Positions 18,401-28,560 of a stretch of 64,000 nucleotides of DNA are shown here, piece after piece. Made by a program: the position numbers and the translations under genes. The notes under the pieces were generated by a model. That model was given only the letters and a program-made list of their open reading frames with translations, was not told where the DNA came from and did no database searches. How positions within the stretch are numbered: the first letter of the stretch is position 1; every line of letters begins with the position of its first letter. This DNA comes from Delphinapterus leucas (lineage: Eukaryota; Chordata; Mammalia; Artiodactyla; Monodontidae): positions 16,376,889-16,440,888 of the forward strand of contig NW_022098000.1 in NCBI RefSeq assembly GCF_002288925.2, written 5' to 3'.

Positions 18401-18625
18401 TGGAGTTACTTCCTCCACATTCTGTTGGTTAAAGCAACATACAGGTGCAGCCTAGCCTCAAGCGGGGGTGGGTAACCCCACAAGGATATTAATGATGGGG
18501 GCAGTGGTTCACTGGACCACCAATATCACCAACTTCCATCAGTGCTTAGATGGGAAATGTCATTGTTGCAACAGGAGAAATAACTTTTTGAGGTACCATC
18601 TCCTGAAAAGAGCTCTTGACTTTTT

Positions 18626-18857
18626 TGGGGTTTTTATTGTTTGTTTGTTTCTCTTGTCTTTTGTGGCACGCGGGCCTCCCACCGCTGTGGCCTCTCCTGC
18701 TGCGGAGCACAGGCTCCGGATGCGCAGGCTCAGTGGCCATGGCTCACAGGCCCAGCCGCTGCGCGGCACGTGGGATCCTCCTGGACCAGGGCATGAACCC
18801 GCGTCCCCTGCATCGGCAGGCAGGCTCTCAACCACTGCGCCATCAGGGAAGCCCGAT
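18626..18857 (-). mobile_element. CHR-type SINE
   Basis: Full minus-strand copy ending in tcagggaagcccg. The target duplication ctcttgacttttt is exact at 18613-18625 and 18858-18870. It has more differences from the common form than its neighbours (for example ccaccgctgtggcc in place of tcactgttgtggcc), so it is probably older. Open frames 18468-18872 and 18560-18835 are SINE artefacts. Confidence 0.93.
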
Positions 18858-18934
18858 CTCTTGACTTTTTAATCTGGGAGGCATTTAAAGTTCTACAAGG
18901 TGACTCCAAGTTTCAGTGATAGTAGCTTCACTCT

Positions 18935-19019
18935 TTTGTTTTGTTTCGTTTTTGCGGTACGCGGGCCTCTCACTGTTGTGGCCTCTCCTGTTGCGGAGCA
19001 CAGGCTCTGGACGCGCAGG
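18935..19019 (-). mobile_element. 5'-truncated CHR-type SINE
   Basis: Only the 3' 85 bases of a CHR element are present, from the degenerate A tail (tttgttttgtttcgtttt) to acaggctctggacgcgcagg. The target duplication tagtagcttcactct is exact at 18920-18934 and 19020-19034, so the truncation happened at insertion and not by later deletion. Confidence 0.95.
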
Positions 19020-19034
19020 TAGTAGCTTCACTCT

Positions 19035-20384
19035 GAATTGGACCAGTTTGGTAATTACCAGATGAATTAAGGGTGGGTGTTAACCTTGTGGTGCTTGGTA
19101 TTAACAGGTCAGTAGCAAGCCAAGCCAGATCAATACTCTTATTTGAGAAGAACATTAGATCTTTGAACATAAAGAGGTTATTAGCCTTGCTTGGCAACAT
19201 GGCAAGTCTGTAGCCAAAGTGTCTTATGACTCTTCAAATAAGCAAGCCTGGAGGCTTTGTATTCTACATCACCCAGCACTGAAAAGCCTCACTTGCCAGC
19301 ACACCTGCAAACCTGATACCTAATACACATGGGTGGGTTTCTAATAGCTTTTGTGTGTTGTGCCCCAGGGAAGTAAATCATAGTTAATAGTTTCTCTCAG
19401 GGAGAGGCCAGAGCCATCACCTGTGTCCTTACTGCTGGGACACTCCCGGTCACTGCTGGCCAGCTACCTGTCCTGACCTGGTGGGCGAAGGGGGAAGCCC
19501 CACCTTTTCTTTCCCACCATCCGGCTCCTTTCCTGTAGGCTTGGAGCGCATGGCTGCAGCAGTGCTCTGCTTGGCTCCGCTTGTGATTTCAGTAGGGCTG
19601 GTGCTTAGGTGAGTGAGAGCTTCTCTGGACGTGCAGGGTACATGTGTGTTTCTAGAGCTGCCTCAGCACCCTGCTTCACCCAGCTTGTCAGGCTTGTGTC
19701 CTGCAGCCAAACTGTTTTCTTTTCCCCGCTTGTTCCTTCTCACCTGTGTCCAGTTCATCAGCACACTTTTAATTCTTTAGAGAACATTTTATTTTTCCAT
19801 CTTCTCGGGCACTTCCAGTTGCAGACATTTTACCTTATAAACGGAAGGTAACAGAGGTAATCAAAACAGAGTGGTCTGGGCACAGAATCGTCTCATTTTT
19901 CTCCCGTGCTGTTCCACCCAGTTCTGAGACTGGATCACCTCCAGTCCCGTGAAGGGTGGCGAGAACGGCGAGCTCGGCATTTTCTCTGCCTGATTGCAGA
20001 TGGTGTCAGCGGCAGCTGGCTTTTATCCTCCACTACTCTTCATCCTAGTTGGGTGAAGGAATAGGCTTTTGATGATGGCTGGCCCATGACCTTTCCTTAT
20101 TTACCCATGGTGGATGCTGATATAAAGCTTGGTCACCTGTGAAAGAAAATGGGGGGCAGGTAAAGTGTGTTGGATGGAGGGACAGCCGAATTGTTTTAAA
20201 GCTATTTGATACATCTGGACGCAGTTCATGCGTTCACATTCTTGCTGTCTGTGAAGACAATTTGAGATACCCTTGCTATTGCTAAGCCTCGTAAACATAT
20301 TCCTGAGGCCACAGACCTGAATTTTAGTCTTTGGTGGAAAGTATTAGTAGAAAAGCCTTTAACTCTTTTTTAACGGGGAAACAA
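19035..20384. other. Intron, no recognised element
   Basis: About 1.35 kb of unique-looking intron. Moderate GC content near 19400-20000. No splice-supported exon or repeat recognised. Confidence 0.45.
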
Positions 20385-20595
20385 TTTTTTTTTTTTTTTT
20401 TTCCAGTACGCGGGCCTCTCACTGTTGTGGCCTCTCCCGCTGCGGAGCACAGGCTCCGGATGCGCAGGCTCAGCGGCCATGGCTCACGGGCCCAGCCGCT
20501 CCGCGGCATGTGGGATCTTCCCGGACCGGGGCACGAACCCGCGTCCCCTGCATCGGCAGGCGGACTCTCAACCACTGTGCCACCAGGGAAGCCCC
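20385..20595 (-). mobile_element. CHR-type SINE
   Basis: Full minus-strand copy with an 18-T A-tail run and the 5' end at caccagggaagcccc. The flanking caattttt on both sides is consistent with a short target duplication, blurred by the T run. Open frames 20324-20669 on both strands are SINE artefacts. Confidence 0.95.
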
Positions 20596-20624
20596 AATTT
20601 TTCTTTTTAAATGAAAGATTCTTT

Positions 20625-20692
20625 AAATTCTATAGTGCTTTACAGTTTTCAAAAGTTTCACACACATGATTTCATATAATCCCATAATAACC
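20625..20692 (-). repeat. MIR fragment
   Basis: The stretch tatagtgctttacagttttc, then cacacatgatttcatataat and cccataataaccc follows the reversed MIR 3' half in order. Confidence 0.55.
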
Positions 20693-20694
20693 CT

Positions 20695-20935
20695 TTTCTT
20701 TTTCCCCTACCCCTATCTTGTCCCTCCCCTCTTCCCTTTCCCACCGGTAACCATTAGTTTGTCTTGTATATCTGTGAGTCGGCTTCTTTTTCGTTTTATT
20801 CACTAGTTTGTTGTATTTTTTAGATTCCACATGTAAGTGATATCATACAGTATTTGTCTTTCTCTGTCTGACTTATTTCATTTTGCATAATGCCCTCCAA
20901 GTTCATCCATGTTGCTGCAAAAAAGCCCTTCACTT
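20695..20935 (-). repeat. L1 LINE fragment
   Basis: Reverse complement of an L1 ORF2/3' segment: ccaccggtaaccattagttt, then attccacatgtaagtgatat, catacagtatttgtctttct, ctgacttatttcattttgc and aagttcatccatgttgctgc. This series is typical of mammalian L1 read backwards. Confidence 0.88.
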
Positions 20936-21105
20936 CTTGACTTGCAGACTTCCAGTGGTTCTTCCCTGTCTCTGAAGTGCCCAAGGAATGGACATGATGG
21001 GTACATGTCATGTTTGATATTTACAAGTCAGCAAACACAAGCAGCAGTTTGATGGTCATAAATATTCATCCTTTAGTCACTAGTATACCAAACATCGTTG
21101 AACAT

Positions 21106-21459
21106 TTTTTTTAAAATACATTTATTTATTTATTTTTGGCTGTGTTGGATCTTTGTTGCTGCACGCGGGCTTTCTCTGGTTGCATCGAGCTGGGGCTACT
21201 CTTCCCTGGGGTGCGTGGGCTTCTCGCTGCAGTGACTTCTCTTGTTGCGGAGCACGGGCTCTAGGTGCACGGGCTTCAGTAGCTGTGGCATGCGGGTTCA
21301 GTAGTTGTGGCTCGTGGGCTCTAGAGCACAGGCTCAGTAGTTGTAGCGCACGGGCTTAGTTGCTCCGCAGCCTGTGGGATCTTCCTGGACCGGGGCTCGA
21401 ACCCATGTCCCCTGCATTGGCAGGTGGATTCTTAACCACTGCACCACCAGGGAAGTCTT
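21106..21459 (-). mobile_element. Long CHR-type SINE variant
   Basis: A 350-base tRNA-derived element with an extended body of repeated ggctcagtagttgtggc-like units between the A tail and the tRNA head (accaccagggaagtc). The TTTATT-type tail is at 21106-21137. The target duplication gttgaacat is exact at 21097-21105 and 21460-21468. The open frame 21153-21359 lies entirely in it. Confidence 0.92.
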
Positions 21460-21468
21460 GTTGAACAT

Positions 21469-23287
21469 CTTTGACTCAAGAGAATAATCACAGTTTTAAA
21501 AAACTGTTCCCTTTCCCCCTTTCCTTAAGGAGGGTGGTGAGGGAGAGTCAGAAGCGCTGGTGGAGGTTAAGTCTGGTGGTTGGTGGAATGTATTCTTGAG
21601 AAGAGCATTTTTAAATCTCTTTCAGTACAATTTTTTTCTGTTGACTGACTGTCAGGGGCTGGGAAGATGGCCAAGAAGGAAATGACACATCGAGAGGCAT
21701 TTTGGGTTGTGCAACATTCTGTGGAACTGATGCAAGGCTATATGGCCTGTTTACACATTCCTTTGCTCGCAGACGGCATGGCAGTAATTGAATTCAGCAG
21801 CACATGGCATGCTGCAGCAAGGAGCCGGGCCTTCACATCCTTTCATGGCAAATTGTCGCAGCCGTTAAAACATGCTCGTGTCCCTCCTTTGCACTCTCCC
21901 CTGGCTTCCCAGTTCCAAAAGTGCTTTCTCAGTGTATCGGACATGTGTTCACAAGGAGTGTGGCTTTCCCAGTAAGAACACCTTGTCCACAGACACAGTT
22001 CCAGTTGATATATTTACTTGTAACTAAATATAGTGTGGCAGGTTTTCAAGCGATATATGCTCTCAAAACACACACAGACTGGATCCAAGTGTGTCACCGG
22101 TTTATATCTCACTGTAAGTCAGAAACCATTCATTCTTAAAACAGTGTTAGGGACTTGAGAGAGAGGACAAAATTTTTTGGCTTTATTTATTTTATAAAAG
22201 ATGAATTTTCCTTCCCGAGAGAGAGAATTCCCAATAGATCACTGAACTACCTTACTTCTATTTTGTTTGTATTCTAGCGTTTGCTTCAGGAAGGGATGGA
22301 CCAGAGGAGAATGGGAAATACTTAAAAATAACAGAGGAAAAAGATATGTTACATTGCTCTTCATATTCATACTTGTCCCTACCTCGCATGTTATAGCACA
22401 ACTTTATGGTGTCAACTAAAGCCTATCTTTGGTCTTTACATAAAATCTCGGCAGTTTTTATTTAGGCTGCCGAGCAATGGAAAATAATTGCTCACGTTTT
22501 TCGAGAAACTCTTGGAAATTAAGGGAGTTCATAAAAAAGCACGTAAATTGAAAATATTAATTCAAGGTCATATGCAGGAGACTGTATTTGGGATGTGGTA
22601 CTTACGTAGCAAAGGAAGGGCTCCCAGTTCCCCTCCAGATTTCTCTGCTGCTATGCACTGGCAGTCAGACTCTTTGCTAGCAGACAAAAGGACTTCATTA
22701 AAATTCAGCATTATGGCTTATATCCAGACACCTCTGAGAAAGGTAACTCAGACTTAAATTCGTATTAAGATAGAAAACAAGTCATCTTGAATCCTTTATT
22801 GGCAGCGGTCTTGGGGAGATAAAGGGAGAGTTATCAGCCAAGTCCTGTGTACTAGAAGTAAACAGAGAGTCAGGTGGGCAGGCAGGGCCTTGGCCAGCCT
22901 TGAAGGCAGTCATTGCCAAGTTCAGGTGTTGCAATTTTGCTGCAGGTCAGCTGTTGCAGTGTGGATTCCTGATGCTTTTGAGGTCTGGTGTATTACTAAG
23001 AGTGCAGGATTTTATAATTTCAAGCTGTGATTTTGGGTTTTTATATTTCCATATTTCCCCCTTTTGCAAACATTTCCCTTTAATTAGAGTATTTCGCATC
23101 TAGTTTTGTTCTAGATATGTGCCGGCTTATTTCCTCTCCTGGTTTGCAAATTATCATTCAATTTCTTTCTTTTCTTTTAGTAATTATCATTACTATTCTA
23201 AAGTGTATATCTGTCTTAATAAAACTCATCATAATCTCTGTCTACCTCTTGGATAATAGAAGAACCTTAGCATACTTTTAACTACAG
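21469..23287. other. Intron, no recognised element
   Basis: About 1.8 kb without a repeat I can name. Open frames at 21667-22139 overlap in different frames and have no recognisable family or flanking splice signals, so I do not call a gene. Confidence 0.45.
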
Positions 23288-23290
23288 TCA

Positions 23291-23318
23291 CTCTCTCTCT
23301 CTCTCTTTTTTTTTTTTT
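23291..23318. repeat. CT/T simple repeat
   Basis: A (CT) run at 23291-23305 runs directly into a T run to 23318. Confidence 0.9.
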
Positions 23319-23344
23319 GGAGTCGGAGAGATCTTGTTTTATTT

Positions 23345-23616
23345 TTCTCCCTTTTTAATTGAAGTATAGTTGATTTACAGTGTTTCTGGTGTACAGCAAA
23401 GTGATTCAGTTATGTATATACATATTCTTTTTCAGATTCTTTTCCATTACAGGTTACTGCAAGATACTGAGTATAGCTCCCTGTGCTATGCAGTGGGTCC
23501 TTGTTGTGTAATCTATTTTATGTATAGTGGTGTGTATAAGTTAATCCCAAACTCCTAATTTATACCTCCTTTCCCCTTTGGTAACTGTAAGTTTGACTCT
23601 GTCTCTCCTAATTTCG
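23345..23616 (-). repeat. L1 LINE 3' fragment (artiodactyl type)
   Basis: Reads backwards through the L1 3' region: ttgaagtatagttgatttac, gtgtacagcaaagtgattca, cttttccattacaggttact, gtgggtccttgttgtgtaat. This version is the one typical of cetartiodactyl genomes. Confidence 0.9.
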
Positions 23617-23626
23617 CTGTCTGATT

Positions 23627-23746
23627 CTTTTTCCCTGTGGCCACGCGGCGTGGCATGCGGGATCCTAGTTCTCCAGCCAAAGATTGAACCTGTGCCCCCT
23701 GCAGTGGAAGCGTGGAGTCTTAACCACTGGACCACCAGGGAAGTCC
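23627..23746 (-). mobile_element. Short CHR-type SINE (first of a stacked pair)
   Basis: Short minus-strand CHR form: ggatcctagttctccagcca, then aaccactggaccaccagg. It inserted into the L1 and made target copies ctgtctgatt at 23617-23626 and 23747-23756. The downstream copy was then reused by the next SINE. Its A tail is eroded to ctttttcc. Confidence 0.93.
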
Positions 23747-23756
23747 CTGTCTGATT

Positions 23757-23962
23757 TTTTTTTTTTTTTTTTTTTGCGGTACCCGGCACTGTTGTGGCCT
23801 CTCCCGTTGCGGAGCACAGGCTCCGGACGCGCAGGCTCAGCGGCCATGGCTCACGGGCCCAGCCGCTCCGCAGCATGTGGGATCTTCCCAGACCGGGGCA
23901 TGAACTCGTGTCCCCTGCATCGGCAGGCGGACTCCCAACCACTGCGCCACCAGGGAAGCCCC
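23757..23962 (-). mobile_element. CHR-type SINE (second of a stacked pair)
   Basis: Young-looking minus-strand copy with a T run at 23755-23775, ending gccaccagggaagcc. It is bounded by ctgtctgat at 23747-23755 and 23963-23971, so it entered the target copy left by the preceding element. Confidence 0.95.
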
Positions 23963-23971
23963 CTGTCTGAT

Positions 23972-25269
23972 ATTTTTATCTTTGTTTTATGCTCCCCGAA
24001 TTAGTCATCATCAGTATTTAAATTGTTTATTTCATATTTACCTGTATGTTTATCGATTTATTCGTTCACCATTCCTTCTTGCACCTCAGTTCTTCCTACT
24101 GGATTCAGTTTTCTTGATGTAGGTCCTTTGGTAGCTCCTTCAGCAAGAACCTGTTTGTCGTAAACTCGGTTTTTTTTCCTGAAAACGTTAGCAGTTGTGG
24201 CTGCTGGCTGCCAGCGTGACATGGTGTGAGAGGCACCCCACAGGGAGTCTGGGAGCCACACTCCTAGCCATTCTCTAGGCTGAGACTTTCAGGCCATTAT
24301 GATCAGGTTAGTGGAGTAGTAGTTAAGGGAATGGAATCCAGGACAGGTACACTTTCATGAACGATGGATGAAGGGAAATAGGGGCTCTGAAAAGTCCTGA
24401 GCCAGTGGGTGGAGAGGTGGTGGGAGGGAATGTTCCCACAGACAGAGTCAAAGGAAGGGACATTTAGGGAGAGGAAATTCAACCCCCAACTTCACTGTTT
24501 TGCCTTGGGCAGGGCCCGTGTGCTCTGGAACTTTCTATCCAAATTTATGGTAAAGAACTCCATCACTGCACTTGACTCTCTGAGGTCATCTGGCTGCTGC
24601 TCATTGAACAACCAGAACAGATGTGTGGACTAGAGGAGCATGGTTCAGGAGAACCAGGGCCATGGTCTTGGGTAGTACTGTCTGTAAGCAAAGTAGATGG
24701 GGTGACTCCAGCGTTGGCTCTGTGCACGCCTCCTTGGAGTTATGCAGGAAGTGGCTGGTGGGAAGAGGTCAGCTGACTCTCAAGCAAGCTGGTACTTTCC
24801 ACCTTTTCATGGCTCCTCGAACTGTATATGCACCCTGTATGACGTGCATCTTCTCATTCTTTACCTTCTTGACACTAATTTTCACGAGCTACAACTTGGG
24901 TGAAAATGCCAGTACGTATTTTGCTGGGCAAAACTCAGGGTGATTTAACCTGGGCTCTATGCCTCCTTAGGGTTGGTCCTGGAAATTATTCGTAGAAAAA
25001 TATGGGCCCTTCAGAGAGATTATGAAGGTGCTGAAACACTGTTATACCGGAAGTGAGGAGAAATACAGATGTGTTAAAAAAAAAAAAAGGCTGATTGTGA
25101 AGTCTGGGTTACTAATTCTAGAGCTTTGGTTTCTGTTTCACCTCCTTGCCATTCACTCTATTCTACAAAAACAAGTTACAATTTTTTTTGTACCATGAGG
25201 GCTATTTCAGAGCAGTTTAATGGGGATTTCATCTGTATTGGTAGTTTGTGTTGAAGATGTGGGTTCAGC
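23972..25269. other. Intron, no confidently recognised element
   Basis: About 1.3 kb. The first 200 bases may continue the reversed L1 that the SINE pair interrupted. The rest (24260-25269) looks unique. No gene signal. Confidence 0.4.
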
Positions 25270-25480
25270 TGTGGTTGAGGGAATTGGAGAACCTGGAAAG
25301 TCCTCTTCTGAGACCTCAATGCCATCTTAGTGACCCTGAGCAAATCGCTACACTTCTCTCCAATTCAATTTCTTCATCCTTTTAGTGGAAATAGACATGA
25401 AGACAACTTCAGAATCGCTGGGAGTAACTCCTAAGGAATGATCATAAAGTACTTGGCACACATGAAGGGCAACTTAAGTA
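25270..25480 (+). repeat. MIR fragment
   Basis: The stretch gaccctgagcaaatcgctac, then ttcaatttcttcatcctttt, agtggaaatagac and cataaagtacttggcacaca follows MIR order. Confidence 0.7.
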
Positions 25481-25524
25481 CCAAATAGTAATTATGTAGC
25501 GCCTTCCTGCCAAGGAGTTCCAAA

Positions 25525-25690
25525 GGCTTAGACTGTTACCTCACTGATTCTCTTTACATCCCTTTGAGGGATGCATTATGCATTTTATGGGTGGGTAAAC
25601 TGAGGCACGGGCACTTGAAAACTCATTTGCTGCATGTTGGTCTGCAAGTCAGCAGATGATTTATGGAGGTAGGCAAGGAGCCCAGGTCTC
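25525..25690 (-). repeat. MIR fragment
   Basis: Reversed MIR: actgattctctttacatccc, then cattttatgggtgggtaaac and tgaggcacgggcacttgaaa. Confidence 0.7.
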
Positions 25691-25884
25691 TTCCTGTTCA
25701 GTTATTCACTGCTCGGACTCCCTGATGCTTCGTCATTAAAGTTGTGGGAGCTCCTGGTATCGTGCCCAGGGTATTCTTGGTTGATGTTATGAAGTAGTAT
25801 TACCTGAGAGGCAAGCCTGGTGATGTGGTAGCCTTGCTGTATAGTAAACAAGTCCCAAGGTATAAAGCCTCACACACAGAAGAC

Positions 25885-25903
25885 ATATATATATATAGGT
25901 AAA

Positions 25904-25931
<28 letters not shown>
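25885..25931. repeat. (AT)n plus (TG)14 microsatellite
   Basis: An AT run at about 25885-25897 is followed after six bases by (TG)14 at 25904-25931. Confidence 0.95.
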
Positions 25932-25934
<3 letters not shown>

Positions 25935-26619
25935 ATCTATGTTTGTTGAATGAGTCTTGAATTCATTAAGATGAAAGTTGAACAGAGCTGAAAACACCGA
26001 ATTTTGTGTGACAATCACAAGTTTTGTAAGTTAACCCTCAGTAGAATCTCACTTTGAATACCATTGAAATAAAGCTGGTTAACCTTAAAAAAAAATCACT
26101 CAAGTAGAAAATGCAGACAAGTACATGGTGGAAAAACTAGAGAATAAAAATTAATCAAAAGAAGAAAATTTTAAAAAGGTCCATAATCGCATCTCCGAAG
26201 ATTTCCACTGCCAGTGATACATCCTGGATATTAATAAATAATATTCATTACTCATTAAATTATCATAGAAATTAAATGCCAGCTCTTCTGTGAAGGACTC
26301 AGCCATGAGGACATAGCATCAGCAAGATGATGGGAATGCTACAAGAGGTGTGACTATGTTGAAGCCGAAAGGAGAGAGAATAACTGGACACGAGATTAAT
26401 TGTTTTAAGGAGCAGAAGCAAGACGATGGGACCGACCAGTTTCCAGTTAAAGCCTTGGAAGAGGCAGCAGCTGTCTCTGTGATGGGGGGTGGGGTAGGGC
26501 AGGGCGTGGCCCTGGCCATGTCTGAATGATTAAACCAGACGGATCTGGGTGGGATCCCTCCCTCCCTCTCTCCCTCCCTCCCACCACCCTGTCCCACTGC
26601 TAAAAATACCACTCCCCCA

Positions 26620-26826
26620 GGGGCTTCCCTGGTGGTGCAGTGGTTGAGAGTCCGCCTGCCGATGCAGGGGACACGGGATCGTGCCCCGGTCCGGGAAGAT
26701 CCCACATGCCGCGGAGCGGCTGGGCCCGTGAGCCATGGCCTCTGAGCCTGCGCATCCGGAGCCTGTGCTCCGCAATGGGAGAGGCCACAGCAGTGAGAGG
26801 CCCAGGTACTGCAAAAAAAAAAAAAA
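26620..26826 (+). mobile_element. CHR-type SINE
   Basis: Full sense copy starting ggggcttccctggtggtgca, with an A tail at 26813-26826. The target duplication is aaaaataccac followed by a C run, at 26602-26619 and from about 26822, with one T/C difference. Open frames 26319-26996 on both strands are artefacts. Confidence 0.95.
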
Positions 26827-26894
26827 TACCACCCCCCAAAATACCAACCCCATTTGTAATAGCTGACAGAGCCCTTTTTAAGACAGTTAGAGAT

Positions 26895-27250
26895 GTTTTT
26901 TCCCTTCCAGTTTTATTGAGATATCATGGACTCATAGCACTGAATGTGTTTAAGGTGTACAGCATAATGGTTTGGCTTACCTACATCATGAAATGATCAC
27001 CGCAGGAAGTTTAGGCAACATCCATCATCTCCTATAGGTACAACATTAAAGAAATAGGAAAAATATTTTTTCCTTGTGATGAGAACTCTTAGGATTTACT
27101 CTTAACCGCTTTCATATATCATAGGCAGCAGTGTTAATTAGATCACTCATGTTGTATATGACATCCCTAGTACTTATTTATCTTATAACTGTAAGTCTCT
27201 ACCTTTTGATGGCCTTCATCCCATTCCCCCTCCCCGCCCCCGCCCCCTAG
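26895..27250 (-). repeat. L1 LINE fragment
   Basis: Reversed L1: ttccagttttattgagatat, then gtgtttaaggtgtacagcat, aatggtttggcttacctaca, acttatttatcttataactg and cattccccctccccgccccc. The C-rich end (27224-27250) could form a quadruplex on the minus strand. Confidence 0.85.
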
Positions 27251-27279
27251 ATATGTTTTAAAATGTAAATATTTCCAGC

Positions 27280-27680
27280 AGTGGAGACATTTATTCCTTC
27301 AAAAATTGAGTGTGTGCTGTTAGCCAGTGCCAGTTATACAAAGCAGAGCAGACATGACCCCCCCTTTGAGGAGCCATTCGGTGGGCAAGACAGTCAAGAA
27401 GTGGGCAAACGAACCTTTATCTATAATTGCATATAACTGCAAGTTGTGACAAGTGTTGTAAGGGGAACTGATGTAGTAATAAAGAAGGATGGGGCATTGG
27501 GGGACAGCCGGGAACCTATTCTAGAGTGTGAAGGGAAGGAGGTTCCATTAGAGCAGAGACCTGAGGGTGAGACAGAGCCAGCTCTAGGAAGAGTGGGGAA
27601 GAGGCTTCAAGGAGAAGGGCACGGTCAGTGTCAGAATCTAATATTTCATTCGATAGAAGAGAGGCCATAGGGGATGCCTA
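27280..27680 (-). repeat. L2 LINE fragment
   Basis: Reversed L2 3' region: catttattccttcaaaaatt, gtgtgtgctgttagccagtg, then gagccattcggtgggcaaga and gtgacaagtgttgtaagggg, followed by gagacctgagggtgagac. Confidence 0.65.
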
Positions 27681-28289
27681 TATGGTTGGAGAAGGTTGCA
27701 GAGAGAGTTGACTAAAATCACACACCCCAAAGCTGCCCACAGTTCTACGCACGGCTGGTGTGGTGCAGTTTGAGCAGCACAGAAGGGGTCTCCACGTCCA
27801 TCCCGACTGACCCCAACCTCCCTCGTGTGATTCTCACCAGAGAAGGTGCCGGAGATTCTTCTTTGAGTTAAGGCTTTGAGGACAGGACCTTCATAGATGT
27901 TATCTGCAAGGCATAGCATATTTTAAGACTTTTTTTGGTTAACAACTTGGTTTAAATAAGTGGATCAGATTAGCTAGATACTCATCGTATAACAGGATCG
28001 TTTGGGGAAAGTGGGTTGAGAAAGGCCGTGAAGAGCTCTGGTGGGGAAGAACGCATAGGAGTGAGATCACTGGTTCCCAAAGAACATGTTTTCCTTAGAG
28101 AAGGAGCCGCCGGAGTAGGTTTGTACCAAAAAGAACCCAAACAAAGCAGTAGGTTTCCTATTCGAGTACATTCTGTGGGTTGTGTGTAATGCACTAAAGG
28201 CCTGGGTTTTTATAGACAACGAGAAGCAATTCCAAAGGTGAGCTGGGTTTCAAAACATAAGAGCAATGTGGAAAACTTAAGAATGTTTA

Positions 28290-28560
28290 GCAAAGAGCAT
28301 TGATGATGATTAAAGGATTGTAAAATTGAACCTATAAGGATAAGTTGAAAGACTTGGGATTATTTAGCCTCAAGAAGAGGAGACTAAAAAATGACTTAAT
28401 AACAGACTTCAAAATTATGAGGAGCTATTAAGCTGTGTATGGTGACCATCTGTTTTGTTTCTGGCACAGACAGAGTAGGTTTTCACTGAAGCATGATAGA
28501 TGTAGGTTAGATTTAAAGAAGAACTTCTTGACTCTAAGAATTCTTAAATAGAACGGGTGG
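28290..28560 (+). repeat. CR1/L3 LINE remnant
   Basis: The order ttgaaagacttgggattatt, tagcctcaagaagaggagac, taataacagacttcaaaatt, gatgtaggttagatttaaag and aagaacttcttgactctaag is the conserved 3' region of the CR1/L3 clade. It predates the placental radiation and is one of the oldest recognisable repeats here. Confidence 0.75.

Noticed and set aside
21395..21455. tRNA-Glu-like gene
   Set aside because: The tRNA-like heads of CHR SINEs carry box A and B motifs but have degenerate arms and are fused to SINE bodies; they are not functional tRNA genes.
21667..22139. Possible gene in overlapping 102- and 111-codon frames
   Set aside because: Different frames, no splice signals flanking them, no domain I recognise, and a length plausible by chance in a 64 kb window.
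25885..26018. 72-codon minus-strand frame containing a His-Thr repeat
   Set aside because: The repeat is translation of the TG/AT microsatellite.
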